Part shown: positions 57,775 through 64,000 of the stretch, piece by piece
How positions within the stretch are numbered: the first letter of the stretch is position 1
How the letters are laid out: every line of letters begins with the position of its first letter
Source: Elymus sibiricus
Lineage: Eukaryota > Streptophyta > Magnoliopsida > Poales > Poaceae
Length of the DNA: 64,000 bases
Direction of reading: 5' to 3'
Assembly: GCA_039707655.1 (NCBI GenBank)
Contig: CM077676.1
Span: 430,071,379 to 430,135,378, forward strand
Notes under the pieces: generated by a model
What the model saw: only the letters and a program-made list of their open reading frames with translations
What the model was told of the DNA's origin: nothing
Database searches by the model: none
Position numbers and translations under genes: made by a program

Positions 57775-58010
57775 ACACCGGAGGTGCCTGAACTTGTCCT
57801 GCGCGGTCAGTTTAGTGCCTAAAGTTGTAAAATATACGAAACTGGTGCTCAAACTTGTCCGTCCGTGCAAATACGGTGCCTCCGTTCGTATCCGGACGTC
57901 CATCCAGCCCGTGTGGCGTGCCAGCGTGGCAGTGACCCACATGTCAGTGGCTGAGAGTTGGGAAGGCGTTGGGTGGCCCGCGCGTGAGGATTTTTTAATA
58001 TAAAACCCCC
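57775..58010. repeat. Dispersed repeat, unclassified
   Basis: Starts ccggaggtgcctgaacttgt and continues with gtgctcaaacttgtccgtcc and caaatacggtgcctccgttc. From memory this phrase is common in grass DNA transposon flanks. No termini were resolved. Confidence 0.35.
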
Positions 58011-61000
58011 TCATATTTTATTTGATCATGTAGGAAAACCCCACAAATTAGATTTTTTTTTTTGCATGATGTAGGATCGTACTTGAGACCTCATGTTCGT
58101 GGATTGCTTTGCACGCACGGGTTGTCCGCTGTGCCATACTCTGCTCAGTACATATGGACGAGGTCGAACTCTATATATTGCATTGATATGCAAAATGTAA
58201 CTTTGGAGCACGGAGGCATTGTGTCCTTTTTTTAAGTCCAAAGAAACAGATTTTTACAGCTAAAAAAATCTGAATTTTTTTGTACGTGCACACATAGAAG
58301 TGTAATATATCCGTGTGAATTTTCATCAAAATTTATGTTTGTACCTAGGACATAAAAAAGACAAATACATGCAAAAAGCAGCTTGTTTTCTTGGCCGGAT
58401 TTTTGACTCTTTTTTGGCAGGGTATACTATAACATAATTTCGTACGAAATTTGAAAGTAACTTAGAGCACATGCATACGTTTTTGTGTGAAAACAATCAA
58501 CTCTCTTTGAAACTTTTAAGTGCCAGTTTTTAGCCTTTCAAAAAAAGCATGCTCAGTGGCCACCGTGCTCCAAAAATCCGCTTTGGTTGCTATGTACCTC
58601 TTCAAGCGATTTTTATCTATATGTGGCGCTTCTATGGACCCGCACAAGTTTATTTTTATTTTTTCAGCTTCTTTATTTTTAGTTTTCATATTATTTTACC
58701 ATACAAAAAAAAGAAGTGTAAGAAAAAATTACAACTGCCATAAACTCAAAGAAAATGTTAGTGCAAAACAGAAAATGTTCAACAAGTTTTTGGAAAATGT
58801 TTCACATGTATTAAAAATTATAACGTGTTTTTGAAAAATGTTCGTTTTGCATTAAAAATTGGCAATGTGTATTTTTAAAAAAGTTCAACATGTATTAAAA
58901 AATAATCTGTAACATTTTGAATAATTGTACTAAAAAGTTCAACACAATACTTTTTAATGCATGTTGAATAGATTACAAAATACAACTTTGTCAATTTGTT
59001 AATAATTAAGTATTTAAGTAATACAATGAAGATAAACAATAATAGTGTGTGCTTGTTGTCCAGAATGAACATACATAAATTGACACAATAATTTCTAATA
59101 TAGGTTGAACTATTTCAATCCCCATAAATTTTTGAAAAAGTTCTTGTCTACCTCTTCAAAGTACATAATAACTTAAATAGAAAAAATATTTAAAATAAGA
59201 AATAATTTCATAAATATGAGCCGAAGCACGCGAGCTTTCTCTTGCTTCACTCCCTCCGCGACCTTCTTCACTTGTCTTCGTGTGTGCCGGTGTGAGCACG
59301 GCACCAATTGTTGAGGTGGCCATCGCTTCACGCTCAGAGTAGGCGAGGGCGGGCCGTCGGCTGTTTCTGATTTCGTCGGGGAAAGGTCTGGGAGGAGGCT
59401 GTGGTCGTCGTGGTTTTGCGAGCTTCTTCCCTTTGTTCCTTGGTCCGAGAGGAGGACGCGGCGCCGTGAGCAGAGGTCCCTGGAGGTGTTGCGGCCTTTA
59501 TCTCGTCGTTCCATTCCAGTGGTTCTTGCACCGTGTTGGACCTTTTGCTTTGTTCTTTTCTTTCTCCTCCTAGAATTTCTAATGTGTATAGTAGCTATCC
59601 ACTTGTTGTTGATGTATAATGGGTTTGTCCGAGCTATGACGTTTGTATATCGCCTGTTGTTATGCGTACCGTTTCATTTTTCGTATCATATCACAGTAAG
59701 AGAAAAATAAATAAAAACGACAAAACTGGCAGATAAAACAGACATCACATAAAGCATGCACATCTCGAGACTCATAGAGGTCGACTTGGCCAGATATGCA
59801 TCGGGTGGGTTCGTGTGTGATTCTTTCTCTGAGAAGTGAGATTTGATGGGGTCCCTGTGGGCGCATTCGCCGCCTGCTCTTGCTCGGATGCGCAGCAGCA
59901 TCGCGTACCGGCCTCTTGCCGTCGTTGCGTCTGGGTGGCTGTCTGCTTTCAAAATTAAGTTACCCGATTCGCGGTTCGCTGGGTTCGTGATTCGGGTTCG
60001 GGATTCGCGATTTGGTAGTGCCTATGAATCGAGTTCGGTGGGGGGGTATACATATCTAGTTCGTGAATCGGGTAACTGATTCGTGAATCAGAGGACTCCG
60101 ATTCGACCCTTGGGTTGCTCCTTTTTTTTTACCTTTTCTTACCTGTTTCATAGTTTAACCAGAAAATGCACCTAGAAAAATACTAGTATTACATTGGTCG
60201 ACTCTTCGTGCACAGAAAGCTCTTAGTGAGCACTTGAATCAATGACATAAAAGTACCAAAGTCATGAATGGAGGGAAAGTTTCCACCAAGAATTTCACTT
60301 GGACACGTCAAGCTACCATTTTATTTTAACTTGGGCCCGTCAGAAAAAAATAGAGTTTCACTTGGAGACCCACACGTCGCAGTGCTTCTTATCTATCCCA
60401 TCGTCTTCCCCACAAAAAGCCAACCCGTCGTCTTCTCCCAATTCCACAACTGCTAAATCTAGATCGCCAATGGACTTGGAATGGAGGAGAGAGGTGATGG
60501 GCGCATGGGAGAAGAACGTGCCGCTGGACGGAGGTGACTCTTCGGACACAACGTCTTCGTCGCCCTCACCTGGCCACCACGGCCTGGCCGCCGTCTACAT
60601 GCACCGGATACCATCCCAACGCCGGTCGAGTCGCTGTTGCCGGCTGCCCGGTCACCGCGTCTGCGTCGCTGCTGCCCAGCCACCGCGTCTGTGTCGCTGT
60701 TGCGTAGCCACTAGCCGGGACGAGAAGTTAGCAACGATCTCATTTTTTCAGTTCGTTTTGAGATTGGCAAATCGTGTACTGAATCGCTACCGATCTAAGC
60801 AAATTCGAATCCCGTACTAGGTCGATCGATCTGAGTCGGGGTTTGAAGGCTGTTGTAGCGAATCGGGTAACTATGTTTCAAATGCTTGGCCTCTTGGATG
60901 CCACTGGATATTCAGAAAGCTCGCACTGACCGGTTGTGTGCCGACTTGGTTCGTGCGTGTTCTCTGGGTGACGGGGTTTGATGGGGGCGTCGTGGGGCGC

Positions 61001-61829
61001 GTTTTCCATCTGGGCTAGCTCGGATGCGTTGGGGTATTGGGTACCAGGTCCGTTGCCATCGCCAGCCCTGGTCGGTGATTGTGTTTTCTACTGCCTGGCC
61101 TGCTTTTGGGTGCCACTATTTCTGCCGTGCTGGCGTGCTGGGCGAGAACTCCACCCGGGCAAGAGCCGGGTAGGAAGGAAGCAAACTGAGATCAGGGAAA
61201 CAGCCGGCCAACCACGGCACCAATAGATAACGTGACCCAAAAAGAACACACCAACCTTACACTGACCAGCCAAGGAGGTGCGGGACAACTATAAACCGAG
61301 CCAACCAGACCCCACAACATCGAAAACAAGTGTAGGCACTCTAAATCACGCCAACCGGCTAGGCCCGGCGGCATCCAAAAGCAGACCAGACATTCGCGGG
61401 CACGCGAGCCGGGCAGGGCCAACAACGGCGACAGGCCGGGTACACAAAGAGGCTCCGTATCCGGGCGACACCAGCTGGCAAACGGGCATGACATCGCCAC
61501 AATCAAGGCCCAATGCGCAGAGAAAGAAACCGAGAAGAGAGCTTGCCCAGATGAGTTTCTCCACCTGGAACGACATAGGCAAAATGACCGAGCGAGCCGA
61601 CCAGACCATCCACGTGAGCCATTGTCGATGCGCCGAGTCCACTCAACCAGAGTGTCCCAAGGCAGCTTTTTTGGCCTGGTTTTCCTCATCAAGAGGCTGC
61701 TTAGTTTGGTTTTCAATCCTATTTTCTTTATAAATTGGATCAATTTCTTTTTTAAATATATTCAGCTGGGGGTGGGGGGAGGGAGGGTTGGTCTTTCCTC
61801 CCCGTTGACCGTTTAAAAAAGGTAAACAA
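58011..61829. other. Long stretch without a recognised gene
   Basis: 58450-59170 is AT-rich with repeated gttcaacatgtatt-like words. 59960-60110 is a patch of ttcg-t/c-gattcg and gaatcg repeats, partly repeated near 60770-60870. 60470-60720 and 60980-61640 are GC-rich with short frames on both strands and no domain I can name. A small poly(T)-led tRNA-like piece lies near 58050-58145. Confidence 0.4.
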
Positions 61830-62290
61830 CTCACTTTCAATGCTACACACCATTCGCCTAGACACTGAGTTAGTATCAATTATTTTCTTCCTAGCTCCCA
61901 TGGGTACATATATATATAGCTCATCTCCACCGTTTAGAGCGATCAGATAGCCAATGTAGCTCCCATCCACCGTGATTTATTGCAGTGGTTAGCTAGCCAG
62001 AAGAAGATTAAAGAAAGTTATATATAGGCAACTTCTCCCCAATGAGATAGCTACCATGGATAGTACTCAAGAAAATTCCCATCATTTTAATTTTGTTGAC
62101 ATCGTGTGGAGGAAATACGAACATGTGTCATCCAACACAACTAAACTGTCACAAACTTCTTAGATTTAGGAGGCATTAGGAAGAAATATGGTTGTAGTTA
62201 TGTGACATCAAGTGGTCCGTCTACTCTGCTATGCACGTCAAGAAGAGACATCGCAATAGATTATTCAAGTTAGAGTAAACCAGACTCTCA
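61830..62290 (-). repeat. TATA-bearing recurrent repeat, copy D (inverse)
   Basis: In inverse orientation it keeps cctcctaaatctaag, gatgtcaacaaaat, actatccatggtagctatct, cctatatataactttcttta, cactgcaataaatcacggtg, gggagcta and actcagtgtc. Its upstream part (62170-62290) matches 27700-27800 of copy B (tggtttactct, aataatct). Confidence 0.65.
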
Positions 62291-62780
62291 TTTGGCAGTA
62301 CAAAGTGGACACACATGATGGCTTCAAACACTCAGACCCTGTTCGGCAATGCACCAACTCCCGGAAATCCCAGGATCTGCGGAGCGAGGAAACAGCTGCT
62401 CCCTGATTTTCAACTGCAGCTCCGCCTGTTCCGGGAGCGGAGTTGTGAAGCGGAGGGACTCCGAACAGGGCCTCAACCCCACAATATCAGCCTTGCTTGC
62501 TGCACCGTCACACATCGATGTGCACTACAATCGATCACGCGTCCTCACACATCAGAATGTATCTGCAATTGAAGTTTCTTTCAAGTCCATTGTATCTTGT
62601 TGGTAAAGTGGAAGGTTCGTCTACATAAAAATGAGATTTTCTCTTTTTGATAAATTAACCCCTCAATAATTTAATATAAATTATCCATAGACATCATTTT
62701 AGCCTCACTACGAGCATGAAGGGATCTAGATTTCTTGGAGTGTGGAAGCGATGTGCAGTACGGAGAGTCGGAGACGTGGA
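62291..62780. other. No gene seen
   Basis: 62340-62475 has an inverted pair (accctgttcggcaatgcacc vs ccgaacagggc; cggagcgagg / gcagctccgc), possibly a small foldback element. Nothing else was recognised. Confidence 0.4.
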
Positions 62781-63500
62781 CGTACAGTCCGGTTTTGATG
62801 GCTCGGTCACTCTTCAATCCCAAGCAATCCAGTGTGGTCGGACAATGGCTTAACCACTAGATTTTGGGAGGACACATGGCTTGAGATGAGCCTCTAGCTA
62901 GGCAATACCCGCATCTCTATCATACCGTGCAGCGGAAACATGTTCATGTTGACAAGGTAATGGTATAGGTACCGCCGAATATTTGATTTTTACGGGCACT
63001 TACTGGTGAAAAATGGACTGACTGATACACCTAGTTATGATGGTAAACCTCACTGAGGAAATGGACACATTCCGTTGGAAGTTGCAGACTGGCGCTATAT
63101 TTTCAGTTAAATCAATGTACATGGACATGATCAATGTCGATAAGCCTTTCCATCATAAATATATTTGGAGACTTAAAGTGTCATTGAAAATCCAAATTTT
63201 CATGTGGTACCTGGATCGACAGGTGATCCTAACCAAAGATAATTTAGAAAAAAATGCAATTAGCTGGGATGCACAAAGTATTGCTTCTGTGGTAACGAGG
63301 AATCAATTCAACATCTATTCCTTCAATGTTCACTTGCCAAACATTTGTGGTGTTATTTCCATATAGTGTTTAATTTACATCCGCTGACAAGTAGTACAAA
63401 TATGTTTCAAAAATGGTTAGTCAGGGTTGCACTTAAGTTGATGTCTCAAATTCATGTGGGAGTTTATGCTTTACTTTGAATAATTTGGAATTTCCATAGG
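62781..63500 (+). mobile_element. LINE fragment (RT zinc-binding region)
   Basis: The forward strand carries LTEEMDTFRWKLQTGAIF, VKSMYMDMIN and YIWRLKVSLKIQIFMWYLDR (63037-63240), matching the zinc-binding domain seen in the LINE at 46271-46639. Then, in another frame, it carries a CFCGNEESIQHLFLQCS-like motif. Upstream 62830-63000 has decayed RT C-terminal sequence. It is a 5'- and 3'-truncated, frameshifted remnant. Confidence 0.75.
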
Positions 63501-63689
63501 GGCTGCCTTCTCATGAGGCGGGCGATGGGCCCATCCTGACAGCAGACATGGCCGAGTGTTCTAACGCATTTTTCCACCTTGTTTTTGCAAGTGATAGAAG
63601 CTCACTTAGTAGGATGGGTGGATGTAAAAACTCGTCCAAACCTCTAGTACAATTTATTAAAAAATTATGGCGAAGTTACTCATGTTCAA

Positions 63690-63870
63690 TGCTACACACC
63701 CTTCACCTCGTCATCCACTTATTTTCATTTTTTCCTTCCTAGTAGCTCACATCGGTGGTAGGTGCATATATATAGCTCCCCTTCACGGTGAGATAGCTGC
63801 CACACCATAGTGTGGGCGCATTAAAAAAGAATATCAAGTCAATAGCTCATGTTAAATGCACTCGCTTCGT
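63690..63870 (-). repeat. TATA-bearing recurrent repeat, copy E (inverse, partial)
   Basis: In inverse it keeps gcagctatctcaccgtg, ggggagctatatatatgcac, gtgagctactaggaagg and gacgaggtgaa. An extra piece, the inverse of atatcaagtcaatagctcat (63834-63853), equals the end of copy A (gagttattgacttgatat) and suggests head-to-tail copies. Confidence 0.5.
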
Positions 63871-64000
63871 ACATGGTCTATGCTACAGCGAGCGGAGTAC
63901 AAACCGTTGTTTAAGACGGTGTGTACGCGATTGGAGTAGGTGACTACGGAGGTTTTTGCCCAACATGGGTGGCAGCATAACCTACGGATTGATCCACCAT

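Noticed and set aside
58050..58145. Possible tRNA gene or tRNA-derived SINE on the minus strand
   Set aside because: Weak A-box-like (tggcacagcgg) and B-box-like (ggtctcaagtacgatcc) strings precede a poly(A), but no cloverleaf or anticodon could be built with confidence.
1..64000. CRISPR arrays, bacterial operons, rRNA
   Set aside because: Nothing of this kind; repeats are transposon-type and genes have spliceosomal introns.

Overview
The window looks like intergenic DNA from a large grass genome, most likely a Triticeae species (wheat, Aegilops or barley type). It is almost entirely nested transposable elements: Gypsy and Copia fragments, three CACTA families, LINEs, a PIF/Harbinger element, Stowaway and other foldback MITEs, and long LTR-derived insertions. 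Genes and gene fragments are few and all have plant-type GT-AG introns. No bacterial features, CRISPR arrays or convincing tRNA/rRNA genes were seen. All calls come from reading the sequence by eye; family names rest on motif recognition, not on a search.

Layout. 1-6.8 kb: a Gypsy retrotransposon arranged as 3' internal region, a complete 591-bp LTR, a 5' internal region (gag and protease only), then a truncated LTR. An antisense, intron-bearing gene with a putative gypsy-type transposon domain lies in the first part. 6.8-10.2 kb: the right part of a CACTA element (family A, subterminal agtagcgcgg repeats) that seems to carry a captured bHLH gene fragment lacking its DNA-contact residues. 10.2-11.3 kb: a decayed En/Spm-type accessory gene. 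11.34-20.98 kb: a DUF1618 gene remnant split by a complete 8,964-bp CACTA element (AAT target duplication). That element holds tandem arrays, long hairpins and a fused TNP2/TnpA-like gene.

21-33 kb: repeat-rich DNA with an internally deleted LINE, foldback MITEs and a recurrent TATA-bearing repeat. 33.1-43.16 kb: a second family-A CACTA with a cluster of hairpins and a B3-like gene split by an LTR-derived insertion (TSD atgga), itself split by another (TSD gggat). 43.18-45.14 kb, minus strand: the only gene that looks intact, a seven-exon MATE transporter of 477 residues. The CACTA right end lies 16 bp beyond its stop codon. 45.8-49.5 kb: a decayed LINE. 50.67-52.83 kb: a complete PIF/Harbinger element with a broken transposase. 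53-64 kb: microinsertions, MITEs, a Copia fragment, a duplicated segment also present at 21.8 kb, a third CACTA start, and LINE pieces.

Functionally, the MATE gene is the only candidate for a working host gene. The most interesting unexplained structures are the long near-perfect hairpins placed just upstream of the coding exons in two different CACTA elements. They look like small-RNA precursors.
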